Of a stretch of 64,000 nucleotides of DNA, positions 46,490 to 58,437 are shown piece by piece (position 1 is the stretch's first letter; each line of letters begins with the position of its first letter). A program made the position numbers and the translations under genes. The stretch spans positions 4,774,001-4,838,000 of the forward strand of contig NC_053182.1 of NCBI RefSeq assembly GCF_905163445.1, given 5' to 3'. Under the pieces are notes generated by a model. The model did not search any database, was not told where the DNA came from, and was given only the letters and a program-made list of their open reading frames with translations. This DNA comes from Pararge aegeria. Its lineage: Eukaryota > Arthropoda > Insecta > Lepidoptera > Nymphalidae.

Positions 46490-46495
46490 AATAAA
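46490..46495 (+). terminator. Candidate sulfotransferase poly(A) signal
   Basis: AATAAA 50 nt after the stop codon, with a second AATAAA-like word about 40 nt later. Placement is good for a short 3' UTR. Confidence 0.45.
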
Positions 46496-47744
46496 TAATG
46501 TAGGTACGTACTGTGGCAGATCAGTAAGAAATAAATCATTGTTCAATTAGGTATGTTTGTTATACCTAGCATTTGTATTGTATATTACGTTTTAAACCTT
46601 TTATAAGAACGGTACGACTAAAATACTGAATGGTTAAGCTTATATTAAGCCAGCCTAAGAGAACGCACACTTACGATAAGACAGACGCGAATAGTGTGTA
46701 GAATTATTAGATGTCACTTTCGCCACGTCAACGTGTCGATATTATGTATGTAGATACGTTTCTGTTCACTAACTCTGAATGAGTACAAACTAAACCTACT
46801 GCTTAGGTCTATAAAATACTCGAACGCGTGCTTTACGTGCTTATGTGCTATGTATTGTATACATAATCTTATATAGCAACATATAAACATAATAAGAAAG
46901 CGGTATGTACTGAAAGGAAATGTTACGATGTAGATAGGTCATCCAAGAGATTCCGTACATAATATGCAAATAGTTTCTAAGACACAGCCAGTGTTTGACC
47001 CAGTTTCCTGTAAATAATTACTGGAATAATTTTTATTTATTTATTAATTTTATTATTTATTGTTAAACAAAGTTTTCATATACAGAATAATAGTAATGAA
47101 AAATAGAAAAAAATATATAATAAGTAATAAAAATATTTATATAAATGTTATAATAACTAATAACAGTGCATGGTATTTAAGAAACGCAGCAAAGAAAATT
47201 CGCTTCTTACTGCATTATTTTCTAGGTAATGATGCTTTTTCTAGTAGCATTATTGTTGCAATATAAGATAGGATCAGTGGCGTGCACGTCTTAAATGCAC
47301 AAAAGCACTGCCTACCCTAAAATGTTTGTATAACTCATAAATGCGAAGGATTTTCCCATTTTATGGCACCTTCGTTCTTTATTCATGCTCCGGTCGAAAA
47401 CTATGTGCACGCCACTGGATAGGATCATAATACTACTAGGGGAAGTATTAAGCCCTCCATAAAAGCCACAGATTTCCATTGTATGTCGATAAATCTAAAT
47501 CAAAAGAATTTAGGAGATTGCATGCAATGAGCGCGTTTCCACCTCCAATTACTAAGTATCCAAGCTTGATTTGTGCAAACTCTACCGTACCGGGGCATGT
47601 TATTGGTCCAATTTACTCGCACGAGCTACTCGTGCAAACTGCAAGATACAAGCACTGGCCATTCCATAAGTTAGTGAAGAAATTATAAATAACTCCTGGT
47701 TATATAATAAGCTTAGTTAAGCTTACTTATAGTTTTAATAAGCC

Positions 47745-47895
47745 TTGGTATAGTTTAGCGTTCCGAGAAGAAGTATGGGTGTCTTTGCCTAAGCTAACCT
47801 AACAGGTTAACGCGTTACTATCTTAGACTGAATCATTCTTACCATAAGGTGAGATTACACTAAATAACTAACTTGTAGTGAAACTAAAAATTACT
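47745..47895 (+). repeat. SINE family C, 3' fragment
   Basis: 'taacaggttaacgcgttact', 'ccataaggtgagattacact' and 'aactaacttgtagtg' blocks. The head is missing. Confidence 0.5.
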
Positions 47896-48184
47896 TTCTT
47901 AATTTTTCATCGTTAATTAAATTACAATAAATACACTTATTGATATTAGGCATATGCGCAAATCTTATTTCTTAAGTTTCGGTGTTTATTGAACTTAGGC
48001 ATTAAATTTCGATAAACGAATGAACTTGCGATAATGCACAACCAAAACAATTGGAGAAGTGAGCCGATAGGTCACTTGCCTTAGATTATATTTCCTCGAA
48101 TAATATGTTTGTCTTTTTTATAATTTAGTTTAACTACCTCTGATACATATAATCATAGTAAATATAATAAACAAAATATATATT

Positions 48185-48381
48185 ACGACAATACACACCT
48201 AGCCCCAAAGTAAGCGTAGCTTGTGTTACGGGTACTAAGATAACTGATGAATTATTTTTATAAACAACCAGACACTGAAAACATTCATGTTCATTACACC
48301 AACATTTTCCAGTTTTGGAAATCGAACCGCAGACCTTGGACTCAGAAAGCAGGTTCAATACCCACTGCGCCAATCGGCCGC
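48185..48381 (-). repeat. SINE family A, shortened
   Basis: Recognisable body lacking the 'atcgccat' word and part of the middle. The head end is 'cccactgcgccaatcggccg'. Confidence 0.7.
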
Positions 48382-48508
48382 CCATATCAATAATCAGCAT
48401 TTGAAATTCAGATTTCTTAAATTTCCGAACAATTTTCCGTGTTCATCGATACTTATATTATAAATGCGACAGTGTGTCTGTTTATTTGTATATTTGTTGG
48501 TTTGTTTG

Positions 48509-48725
48509 CTAGCGGTCCACTACAGGGCACGGGACTCTTCCCACAATAAAAGGGTGTAGGCCGTAGTCCACCACGCCGGCCCAGTGCGGATTGGTGGACT
48601 CCACACGCTTTTGAGAACATTATGGAGAACTCATGCATGCAGGTTTCCTCACGATGTTTTCCAGAACCGTTGAAGCAAGTGATGTTTTAATTGCTTATAA
48701 CGCACATTACTTAGCGCTCAACCCT
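48509..48725 (-). repeat. SINE family B
   Basis: 'ggtccactacagggcacggg', 'ggattggtggactccacacg' and 'tttcctcacgatgttttcc', then a truncated head. It directly follows a Helitron/RTE-like start ('ttataaatgcgacagtgtgt') at 48462. Confidence 0.65.
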
Positions 48726-49264
48726 TATTACCGAAATAAAATATAGCCTATGTTACCTCTGGATAAAACAGCTAACTTATTGTTAAAATCGGTACAGTAA
48801 GACTTTATCGATTGAAAGCCAACAAATAAATCTTTCCTGTTAATACAACATACAAGTGTGTGACATGTGACTTATGAATTCATTCCTAAAATGCTTTAGT
48901 AATATAGACCATTCTAAAACAGCGCTTGTGAAAAATTAATTATCAAAGAATATTCTTAAGAATCCGAGCCATTGTTGTTATATTGTCAAGCGATAATCAG
49001 ATTTTTTTAAAGTGCACTTAAAACTGCCGACGCTTGCTAGTTTACTGTGGCCTTTATACGAGCGACTTAAATTATATTTAGTATTTAGGTTAGGATTAAT
49101 TAATTATGTCAAAGAAGTTCATTGTCGCTGTGAAGTCATATTTCACAATTTTTGTTATTGTTTGAGATCACGTGGGTAATCGAGGTCTACGGCAGTAAGC
49201 CGAGTTAAATTACGACCTAACGCATGCAGTGTCTCAAACGTCTCCACTATCCACCCATTACTAG

Positions 49265-49605
49265 CCTATTCGACGACCTCCTTGGCTCAGCGGAGAGCGC
49301 TGTGGTTTTGAGTGGGAGGTCCCAGGTTCGAACACTTAAAAAAATAATAATTTGGTAATTTATAATTGCTGAATTTTCTCTGGTCTGATCTAGTGGGAGG
49401 CTTCGGCCGTGGTTAGTTACCACACTACCGACAAAGGCGTGCCACTAAGCGATTCAGCGTTACGGTGCGATGTCGCGTAGAAACCGATTAGGGGTATGAC
49501 TACCATAATCCCTAACAGGTTAGCCCGCTACAATCTTAGACTGCATCATAACTTACTACCAGTTGAGATTGCATTCATGGGCTAACTTGTAGTGGAATAA
49601 AAAAC
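49265..49605 (+). repeat. SINE family C, full length
   Basis: Head 'cctccttggctcagcggaga' (A-box-like) and 'ggtcccaggttcgaacac' (B-box-like), then the complete family body, ending 'gggctaacttgtagtgg' plus an A-rich tail. It is the best copy in the window. Confidence 0.75.
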
Positions 49606-50032
49606 CTTCCAGGCTTTCTCCGAAATAAGACAAATCACGCGGACTATTCTATGAGACCTAAGTAAAGAGTTAGTAAAGTAGGAAATATTGCCTAATCTAC
49701 AAAGATACAATTATTTGACAAAACGCGTTTTTGTAACACGTGTATCAGTTACGTAATACGCAATATATTTAATAAGCAATTCGGCAAAATGCATTGTTCA
49801 CTAATTATTTGTGCTACTGTTGCAATACTCTACTTTATTACTAAACATTATTTTCCAAAGGTCATGCTTTAGTAAGATTAGTACGAAGGAGCCAACGTCT
49901 AGTACTTAAACGCTAGGGACATTATTATTAAACGTGGCGTAACGTTGGAATAGTTATGCTGTAGGTACGTTGTCACATTTCGACTGACAGCAGCTTTCAA
50001 ATATATTTCAATTTGAATTTTATTTTATTTAA

Positions 50033-50190
50033 TTGAAAGCGATTTAGTGTTCCGGTGCTATGTCGCGTAGAAACCTATTAGGGGTATAACTACCATACTC
50101 CTTAACAGGTTAGCCCGCAACCGTCTTATACTGCATCTTCACTTATCACCAGGTGAGATTGCAGTCAAGGGCTAACTTGTGTGAATAAAT
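50033..50190 (+). repeat. SINE family C, 3' half
   Basis: 'gtgctatgtcgcgtagaaac', 'acaggttagcccgcaaccg' and 'caccaggtgagattgcagtc' blocks. The head is absent. Confidence 0.65.
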
Positions 50191-50202
50191 ATATATATAT
50201 AT

Positions 50203-50294
50203 ATTGACACGTCTAAAACTCCCCTGTCGCAAAGTCTTAGCCCCTGTCCCCTGTCAAAGATTAGTACCTACTTAGTATTTTGAGACGTGTCAAT
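50203..50294. repeat. Tiny MITE with terminal inverted repeats
   Basis: ATTGACACGTCT (50203-50214) and AGACGTGTCAAT (50283-50294) are perfect complements around a C-rich 68-bp core. It sits at the end of an AT dinucleotide run. Confidence 0.65.
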
Positions 50295-51839
50295 TTATTG
50301 TAGTTTAAGATGAGATAAGATTATGTACCTACAACATAATTGGCACTATTTTTTGTCTGTAATACGTATAACCACTGGCAACGGGTGGGTATGCGAGTAC
50401 ATATATCAAATCAAACATGGTATTAAAAAAAGTTACCGTGCATAATTTTCGTGATGAGTCTATACTATTATTGTTAGACAAAAAGAACCTCTTAATAATT
50501 ATAGCGCTGCGTATGTTTGTTACACCATAATCCGGGCTAGGCGGGTCAATGGACGAGCCCTGTGCGTTCGGAAACGTGCAAACCACGATGTGCAAAATAT
50601 GAGACCAGCAATTTTTATAGATAGATTTTTATAGATATATCTTAAAACTTTTACTCGCTATTCTACACCGTCTGCGATGTTACTCCATTTGCTCGTCCCC
50701 TAAAGATCTTAGCATGACCGATTTAAGGTGATAATAGGCTGACGGATTTCCCTTTCCCTATTTCTTATAAAAGTATGCTGGATCGGTCTCTAGGCCCACT
50801 TAAATGTGCTAGACTTTAAATTTTACAAATTGCATTCAAAGCAGTTAAATTTCAAACAAATGATTAAAAAAAAGAAATAGTTCAAAAAAACTAAAGAACA
50901 CGCTTACCCATTATACCAAGAGTGTTCCAAGAAAGCCAATCTAATTTCTACCTTTTAGTTTAGTGTATTTATAAAAGCGTGATTTTTAGTTTTTCTTGAA
51001 CTGCTATTTTTATTATAGCAAAATTAATCGGTGAACCATTCACCATCAAATTTGTTAATATTAAAGAAATCGGCGAAAGATAAAGGTTGGAAATTAAAAT
51101 CAACATCATTCCTGCCTCATCGACTGTAGATGGAAAATTAAAAAAACAATTGTTAATTATAAAAAATCAATTTTGCAAATTGAAAAAATGGTAAATAATC
51201 TTATCAAATAAGTGTATTGTCACCGGTTCTCAATTAATCTACAAAGTTTGAACGAAATCAGACTGTTTGAACAGGGTTAAAATCAAGTCCAAAGGAGTCC
51301 TTTACAAACATACTTACAGGGGAAGCTGATATAAAGCGTGTAAAATAGACATCTTGATTTTATTTTCTTTGCTCTAATTCCAAACATCTTATAATCCTTC
51401 TCGAACACATGCCAGTTTCAAGGCCAATGTGGCCCTTAGACGTTGATTAATGATCACTCAACGCCCTTGGTCCAAAAATAGATGGAAGATTTATGTTATA
51501 TAGAAACCGCAAAGCAGCTTAGCTATTCCTAACTATAAATTTTCAAGGAATTTTCTTGCTCTTATTTTATTCTCGCTATACATTTTATATTTTTAAGCAT
51601 ACCAAAGTTTTGTAAATAACTCTTGTCCTTTCACGTCCTTGTTCCACGTGTTTTAAGTTTGACAATTTAGTAACGGTTTCAGTTTAAAATTATAATCTAT
51701 AAAAAAAGGCTGTCCGTTGCTAAAAAAAGGATTTTCTTATGTGTGCATCTATAAAAGTATGTTTTGTACGTTTTAGGCTCTTGCAGCAATTGATTTAATT
51801 TACCTTATTAGTGCCACTAATATAATATAACAGTACTCG

Positions 51840-51878
51840 AAAGACAATATGGCGGCTAATAGACGCCATATTGTCTTT
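51840..51878. repeat. 15-bp perfect inverted repeat in a larger palindromic cluster
   Basis: AAAGACAATATGGCG (51840-51854) and CGCCATATTGTCTTT (51864-51878) with a 9-nt loop. A further near-perfect inverted copy of the GGCGGCTAATAGACGCC word follows at about 51903-51922. Confidence 0.8.
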
Positions 51879-52299
51879 TCAATATGGCATTTTGACAATT
51901 GGTATGGCGTCTATTAGCGGCCATTTTGACTTTTGAAGAAGAAAAATATACAACAATAAACTGACAAGTGATTATTCAATGATAGATAATCGATCATCTG
52001 GGTTTTGATAGTCATTATTTAAATGATTTAACTTGAAAGTACCATTTAGCTTTACATTGCAGTTTATTTATCTCTATTTTAAATTTTTTAATTTACAAGG
52101 GTAGGTAACAATAACTATTTTGTTAATGTAGAAAATCTATATTCAGTTTTGTTTTATACAACACTGAACGTATTAGCGTGTTGTTACTTATATTTATAAA
52201 CCCAGTTATTGGTCATGGTTTATTTTTGATTCAGAAATACAAGTTGTGGGGCGGGGCTGTGATATCCCAGTGACTTTCGATTCGTTCGATCCCCGGCAC

Positions 52300-52620
52300 C
52301 AAAGTCAAAGTCAAATACTTCTGTATTCAAATAGGCATATAGATGGCACTTTTGATGCGTTGATTATATACAAAATGTGTATGTATTTAGTAGTGATTAA
52401 ACCTATAACTTTATTCCTAAACTTAAAACTAAAGCTACAAAATTTCCAAACGGGTGCTTGTCTAAGAAGAAGCCCACAACAAACTTAGCCGGTTGTTCTT
52501 TCTGTTATCGCCATCTCACTCATTTGAAAATATTTAAGAAGCAACCTAGTTAGAGCAATTGTTCACACCCAAGCTTTTTTTATCGTTTATGTAATCCTTT
52601 ATACTATAATAGGACCGGTT
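52300..52620 (-). repeat. LINE 3' tail family E
   Basis: 'aaagtcaaagtcaaatactt', 'attcaaataggcatatagat', 'cccacaacaaacttagccgg' and 'cacacccaagctttttttat' blocks, in reverse orientation. Confidence 0.65.
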
Positions 52621-52659
52621 AAGTGCGTTTGGAAGCTATTAAATATCACTCTATTTGAC

Positions 52660-52835
52660 GTTGAAGGAAAAAATCGTAAGGAAACCTACATGCCTGGGAG
52701 TCTCCATAATGTTCTCAAGGTCGTGTTAAGTCTACCAGCGTTGCCAACTTCGGTCTAAACCCCTCTCATTTTCATAGGAAACCCGTGCCCTTTGGGACGG
52801 TAAATGTGTTCAATAATGATGAAATAAAAGTCGGC
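52660..52835 (+). repeat. SINE family B, 3' half
   Basis: 'ttgaaggaaaaaatcgtaag', 'gaaacctacatgcctgggag' and 'cccgtgccctttgggacgg', ending in an ATGATGA-type tail. Confidence 0.6.
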
Positions 52836-55084
52836 TATCGTGGTATTGTCATTGCAATTTCCGGTTACCGATAATTGGTAACATACATTCAATAAATATT
52901 ATATGAATAATGAAATATGGAATGGAATGTCGTTTTTACTGCAAACGTAACGTAGATAATGCATGATTTATGTAAGACCGTGGCAGGAACGAGCCGTGCC
53001 ACGTACGAGATGCGGATCCTAAACACCATGAACTTTTGATATGAAGCAGTTAATGCTACAACGTGTGGCGACCGTGTCTCGTCCGAGGCTCGGCCGTACC
53101 TGGCATCTACACAACTTGGTGCTTCATAAAAACAATTCGAGAAGTCTTAGATCCGTATTGCGTACGTGGCACGACACGTTTCCGCCACGGCCTAACAAAA
53201 ATCATCCTTTATTCACCGCCCTTGAGACAACCATATACCGTTGTCGCAAGGTTGTTTTATACTGTTTTATAAATGTATCCAATAGATCCGAAATGTAAAA
53301 AGTATTGAATTTAAAATGTTATGTATAAATGCTTATTTTATTTTTTATGTTTAAACAAATGAAGTACCTACTTGTATGAAAAAAATAACATTTTTAAAAG
53401 CTCAACATATAAGAGCATGCAATTATCGATGCTGCCCGTCTCGGAGTCTTATGTGAAACTAATATGTGTTATTAGTATGACTATTTAATCATATTATCCA
53501 GCATTAAGACAATAATAAAATGTCCATAAAAACGGAATAAACTGTGTTCTTAGTAATTCCATGAAGATATTCCAAAGCACTCTGTGATTGATAGCCCTTA
53601 AATAATCTGTTTTCGTCATTAATAATGTGTAGATATTAAATGATACTAACTTCTATCTGTGTATGTTATTTTTCTGTATGCACGTGTGTTTGTCGCATTT
53701 GTTAAGTTATACGATGTCGTTTTTATCGACTTATACCGGTGGTCCATTCAATTTATCCTATTTAAAGTATCTTTATATATGTGTGTAAGTCTTAGATCAA
53801 TTACAATGTACTAGACAATGCAGTGTAGTCACATACAAAAAATAGAGTGTGTGTTATGTTTAGATTCTTCCATAAGAAGTTTATTTTTATTGTTATTGTT
53901 TTTTCTCACTAGCATAGCAGCACTAACAGGAAATAGGTTCCAAAATCGTTAGTGAGAAATTTTTTCACTCTGACAGTTTTTTAAAAACGGTAACAGTCTT
54001 TATATGCCTTTTTAATCTGAATATGAATATAAAAAATCTACATATTAATAAATGAACAATAATATATAAATATATTTTTCGGTTTCCCTACTGTACGATG
54101 TCTTACTTGTGTTTTTAAAATTCATAAAATTATTTAATTTAAAAATAAAATGGCTGCGCCCAAACAGGATGTCAATACGTTACTTTATATATTATTTTAA
54201 ATAATGTATTATAAATTTAACGTATATTATTGTGCTGAATAAATTGAAATTCAGCTCTGAATTATTATAATTCGTATATCAGATCTTATGAATGCATTTT
54301 TTAAAAAATAAAATACGTATACATCTAAATTATCTTGTAAATTAGCTAGGTACCAAACTAGGCAATATACACACATAATAGCTAGGCCGGTAAAATAATG
54401 CGGTGTTGACAGGTCGAGAGTGATGAAAGTGTATTTCACGCACTTTTGAAAAGTGCTGCCAGTTGAAATATGACAAAACACGCAATATCTATTGCGATAC
54501 CTTATTTGATTGCCCTAATGCCCCATTTTCACAAAACCTAGGCGTCGCCTTAATCGGATTCGTAATAATTAAGGCGATGTCTAAAAAAACGTTTAACCAA
54601 CCCTTAGGCGTTAACTATTGTTAGCTATTGGTGAACGGTTAATATATGCATAGGAATCTCCTTAGATTAGGCGTTAATTATTTAGGCATTGCCTTGTCGT
54701 CGTTAGTTAAAACTGTCTCAACTGTTCCTCAGTGTGGTATCCTTTTCTTTTAACTACATCCAATTAAGGCACAATTCTTGTAATTCCGATTCCGAAATTA
54801 TTATGATTTTTCATATAGTAACACAAACAATAACGTGTAATGTTATAACAGTTAATTAAGTATAACAATTTAATTTTAATTATTATTCAACAGTAGATAC
54901 CGTCCCTTTATAGAGGTTTACTGATGAATGATAGGAAGTAGATGTCACTGCACTGTGATTGAATAAATGCAATGGTGTTTGACTTGCGTTCGTTTTATTT
55001 GTTAATATTATTTTTATTTTATATTTATAAAAAATTTATATCTATATTTATGCATGGATATATATAATTTCACTATCACACTCA

Positions 55085-55230
55085 CTTGCAGCTGTTCCTT
55101 ATGCCAGAGGTTGCCTATAAGAGATTGCTTGCAACAATAACGCCGCCTTTGCATGCATACCTTTTTTGTTCTTTTATTTTGTTTATTCATTATTTTATGT
55201 ATATTTTGATGTTTGTGTGCAATAAATTAT
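55085..55230 (+). repeat. LINE 3' tail family G, diverged
   Basis: 'tgccagaggttgcctataag', 'agattgcttgcaacaataac', 'gccgcctttgcatgc' and a terminal 'caataaattatttcttca'. Confidence 0.5.
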
Positions 55231-55238
55231 TTCTTCAT

Positions 55239-55433
55239 CTTCCTTACTAATATTTCGAATGCGAGAGTGTTTGTTTATTTGTCTATACCTTAAATCCATC
55301 CAGATTGGCTTGATTTTTGGCATAGTGTTAGTTGGAAGGACGGAGAGTACTTTTTATCCAAGGAAGACAAGGTGTTACCACGGGATGTTTAAAAAACTTT
55401 AACGCGGACGAACAATGCGGCCAACAGCTACTA
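55239..55433 (+). mobile_element. Helitron-like element, degraded
   Basis: A then TCTTCCTTACTAATATTTCG, the 'gatttttggcatagtgttag' core, and a 3' end 'aatgcggccaacagctac'. It resembles the element at 63270-63713 but is shorter, with a degraded CTAG end. Confidence 0.45.
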
Positions 55434-55650
55434 ATAAGCCATAATGTTTTAGTACCTACTGGGCTTAGGAGAAGCGTTGGTAGCCCAATGGATTCAAACA
55501 CTTCGACCGGATTTCGGAAATTTTGTAAATGTGTGATATATAATATATAGTTGTTTCAGAATTAGTATCCCATGCAAGTATATTTAATTATTTATATATT
55601 TAGTATATTTTAGTATTATCTAATAGTAAGTAATTTATGTGTACCTACTT

Positions 55651-55978
55651 ATATTATCAAAATTAAGCTTAATTTGCTATACTCCGCGAAAAGCAGGAGA
55701 ATCTGTGTGGTGTAATTTATAATTTCTTCAATCCTTATACTCCACACCAAACAGATCCTCGGCAATACACCCTCTACATTGTTAAGTCAACAATTAATCA
55801 TTGTAAAGTCAACATCTCCTGATGATGCTCCGGTTTCGGAGCGAAACGTGCGTAGAGGGTGTATTGCCGAGGATCTGTTTGGTGTGGAGTATAAGGATTG
55901 AAGAAATTATAAATTACACCACACAGATTCTCCTGCTTTTCGCGGAGTATAGCAAATTAAGCTTAATTTTGATAATAT
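55651..55978. repeat. Foldback element: 127-bp perfect inverted repeat
   Basis: The left arm 55651-55777 and right arm 55852-55978 are reverse complements without a single difference by eye, separated by 74 nt. The arms start ATATTATCAAAATTAAGC and meet near CCCTCTAC. The spacer contains 'ctcctgatgatgctccggtt'. Related diverged or rearranged copies are at 15.9 and 37.7 kb. Confidence 0.9.
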
Positions 55979-56081
55979 ATCATGGATTTCCGCAAAGTAA
56001 CGCCTGCTTCTATACAATGTGTACCTACTTAGTTATTTTCCGCACCATTCCGTTGTCCGGGATTTCCGCTCGCCAAAGTTT

Positions 56082-56180
56082 GTCTGGGTGAGATCGCTTT
56101 ACCGATAAGACCGCCTTTGCTTATTCTAAGTTTTATTTACTGTTATTTTGTTTCTTTGTCTGTATTATTAAATGTGTGTG
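56082..56180 (+). repeat. LINE 3' tail family G, diverged
   Basis: 'gagatcgctttaccgataag' and 'accgcctttgcttattctaa', followed by a T-rich end. Confidence 0.45.
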
Positions 56181-56440
56181 GAGTAACGTTTTACAAACAA
56201 ACAAAACATTCTTCTACGAAATACCTATACTATTGAAAATAGGAAACTGTTCGTAGAACTCGAAGCGAGTTCAATTCAAATATTGTTTTCGCTGTCTGAA
56301 GCGAATTACGTCATCACGGGAAGTATTAAAAACTACACGTGTAGCATATTTTTGTTTGAACTATAAATACGCTTTAAGAAAATAAGTAGTAGATTTATTT
56401 ATATTTAAATAATAAATAAATAAATAAATAAATATACTAA

Positions 56441-56678
56441 GACAATACACACATCGCCACCTAGCCCCAAAGTAAGCGTAGCTTGTGTTATGGGTACTAA
56501 GATGACTGATGAATATTTTTAGGAATTATATATAAATAAATACTTAGAAAATACATATAAACACCCAGACACTGAAAAACACTTATGCTCATCACACAAA
56601 CATTTTCCAGTTGTGGGAATCGAACCCACGGCCTTGGACTCAGAAAGCAGGGTCGCTGCCCACTGCGCCAGTCGGCCG
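56441..56678 (-). repeat. SINE family A, first copy of a duplicated segment
   Basis: Full-length copy with an intact head ('ttgtgggaatcgaacccacg', 'cactgcgccagtcggccg'). An AAAT microsatellite lies at its tail (56408-56436). It is followed by 'ttaaagtaggtataataaga', which recurs after the next copy. Confidence 0.8.
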
Positions 56679-56889
56679 TTAAAGTAGGTATAATAAGAAA
56701 AACTTATGTTAAAATTTGGTTCTATGTGTGTTAGGTAACCTATATTAAGTATGTAAAATATACATTAAATATTGTCTAACTAAGTATGACTAACTAAGAG
56801 TAAACTTAACTACTCAATATTGCTAAGTTATAGAGTTGGTATATTTATAGTTAGCATATAAGTAAATAAATAAAATAAAAAATATACTA

Positions 56890-57128
56890 CAACAATAAAC
56901 ACATCGCCATCTAGCCATAAAGTATGCGCAGCTTGTGTAATGGGTACTAAGATGACTGATGAATATTTTTATGAACAATATTACATACCTGAATACTTAT
57001 GGTATACAGATAACCACCCAGACACTGATACCATTTATATTCATCACAAACATTTTTCACTTGTGGGAATCGAACCCACGGCGTTGGACTCAGTAAGCAG
57101 GGTAGATGCACATTGCGCCAGTCGTCCG
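56890..57128 (-). repeat. SINE family A, second copy of a duplicated segment
   Basis: Full length but diverged. The same flank 'ttaaagtaggtataataaga' follows, exactly 450 bp after the first occurrence. Confidence 0.8.
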
Positions 57129-57309
57129 TTAAAGTAGGTATAATAAGAAAAACTTATGTAATGCACGAAGGAGTGGCTGGCGATTTCAACATTTTCCCGG
57201 ACCGATTTCGGCGTAGGATGGTAAATCCCAAGAGGTATTTTCCAACTATCCGGCAGATATTATGGTGCAAAGGTGTGGATGCAAAAACTGGTGAACTCTC
57301 TCTTCTCTA

Positions 57310-57540
57310 ACGCTCATAGTCCGATGCGACGGCAGTTCCGACACGATCGCACAAAGGTCGATCCGACAGTGCTCTCCGGGGCACCGCCAATCTTAAACTC
57401 CGGGCTGGTACTAACAATTTCTTGATAGAAAACTTCAATACTACTACAATTGTAATTGCCTGACATGGGCATCGAACCCAGGACCTCGTCTCGTCATCTG
57501 CAGTCTAAAATGCTCACCAGTAGACAACGAGACACTTACC
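57310..57540 (-). repeat. tRNA-like SINE family D
   Basis: 'gtgctctccggggcaccgcc', 'aaactccgggctggtactaa' and the reversed B-box 'gggcatcgaacccaggacct' with the head 'tgctcaccagtagacaacga'. It matches the copy at 60.54 kb. Confidence 0.6.
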
Positions 57541-57590
57541 CCCATTGAGATTGCAGTGAAGGGTTAACTTGTAGCAAAAAAAATGTAGGT
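57538..57590 (+). repeat. SINE family C, extreme 3' end
   Basis: 'ttgagattgcagtgaagggt' and 'taacttgtagc' followed by an A-run. Confidence 0.45.
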
Positions 57591-57730
57591 AGGTTTAAAA
57601 ATGGTCCTAAAGAAAAAAGATTAGGATGTTTTTACATGTTCCGGTAAAATGTAATCTAAAGAACATAAAAGTTGCTGTTTCAATTATTTCTTTATTTTAT
57701 ACAACCTACTTAAATGACCGCAGTCTGCCG

Positions 57731-58304
57731 TTAAAGCTGATTTACACTTATCAAGTCGTGCGGTTCTGACTCGATTAAGTAACTGTAACTTCAGTTAAAA
57801 CTAAATTCTTTATAAGCCTACAAGTTTACAAGTTTTTAACAATTCAAATTGGATGGTAGTTTAGATCTTCAGCTAGCCCATGACGTATCTATGAGTTAGA
57901 ACCAATTTATAAAGACGTAAATTGATTCATTCAATTTGTACTAAGTGCGTAGTTGGTAAAGGGTGAAATGGAGTGGCCTGAATTCCTTTAAAATACTGTG
58001 GTGGATTCATAAATGAACAGGATTAATTAATATTGAATATGACACGAGACCATGCAGAACCTATGCTATATATTTAACTGAAGCTTGTCGAAAAACAGTT
58101 TCCCTGAGCTGACGTATTTCTACCACGGCCACGGATTAACTAGAATGTTAATTATTTTGGGTACGACCTGGAAATTGAAACCCAAACCTCATAATCCGTA
58201 TTTAAACTTACATATTATTATTTTTTATACTTACGTATTTTAAAATTACTTCACTAAGCTAATTACTTGACTACTTAATGCCAGTAAGTGTAAATCAGCC
58301 TTAA
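57731..58304. mobile_element. TTAA-flanked MITE
   Basis: TTAA at both ends (57731-57734 and 58301-58304). The terminal inverted repeats are AGCTGATTTACACTTA and TAAGTGTAAATCAGCC (15 of 16 match). The interior is 566 bp of AT-rich non-coding sequence. TTAA target duplications are typical of piggyBac-type elements, but the termini do not begin with the usual CCC/CCT. Confidence 0.75.
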
Positions 58305-58384
58305 AACCCGCACTACTACTAATTCGGGCGAGCTATAGTCTTGCGTATGTTGTACTCTTGCGGGTCTTTCGGCCACTTGGGATA

Positions 58385-58426
58385 AACTTTTTAACAGCTA
58401 TACCCATGTATAGCTGTTAAAAAGTT
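58385..58426. repeat. 19-bp perfect hairpin with 4-nt loop
   Basis: AACTTTTTAACAGCTATAC (58385-58403), loop CCAT, and GTATAGCTGTTAAAAAGTT (58408-58426). It lies between two MITEs. Confidence 0.85.
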
Positions 58427-58437
58427 ATTAAACCATT

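Noticed and set aside
47479..47688. 69-residue open frame after the sulfotransferase
   Set aside because: Short, unrecognised, and in the midst of mobile-element debris. There is no supporting signal.
53041..53298. 85-residue Arg-rich open frame in intergenic DNA
   Set aside because: No similarity to a known family by eye. An alternative frame is equally open, and there are no splice or poly(A) signals nearby.
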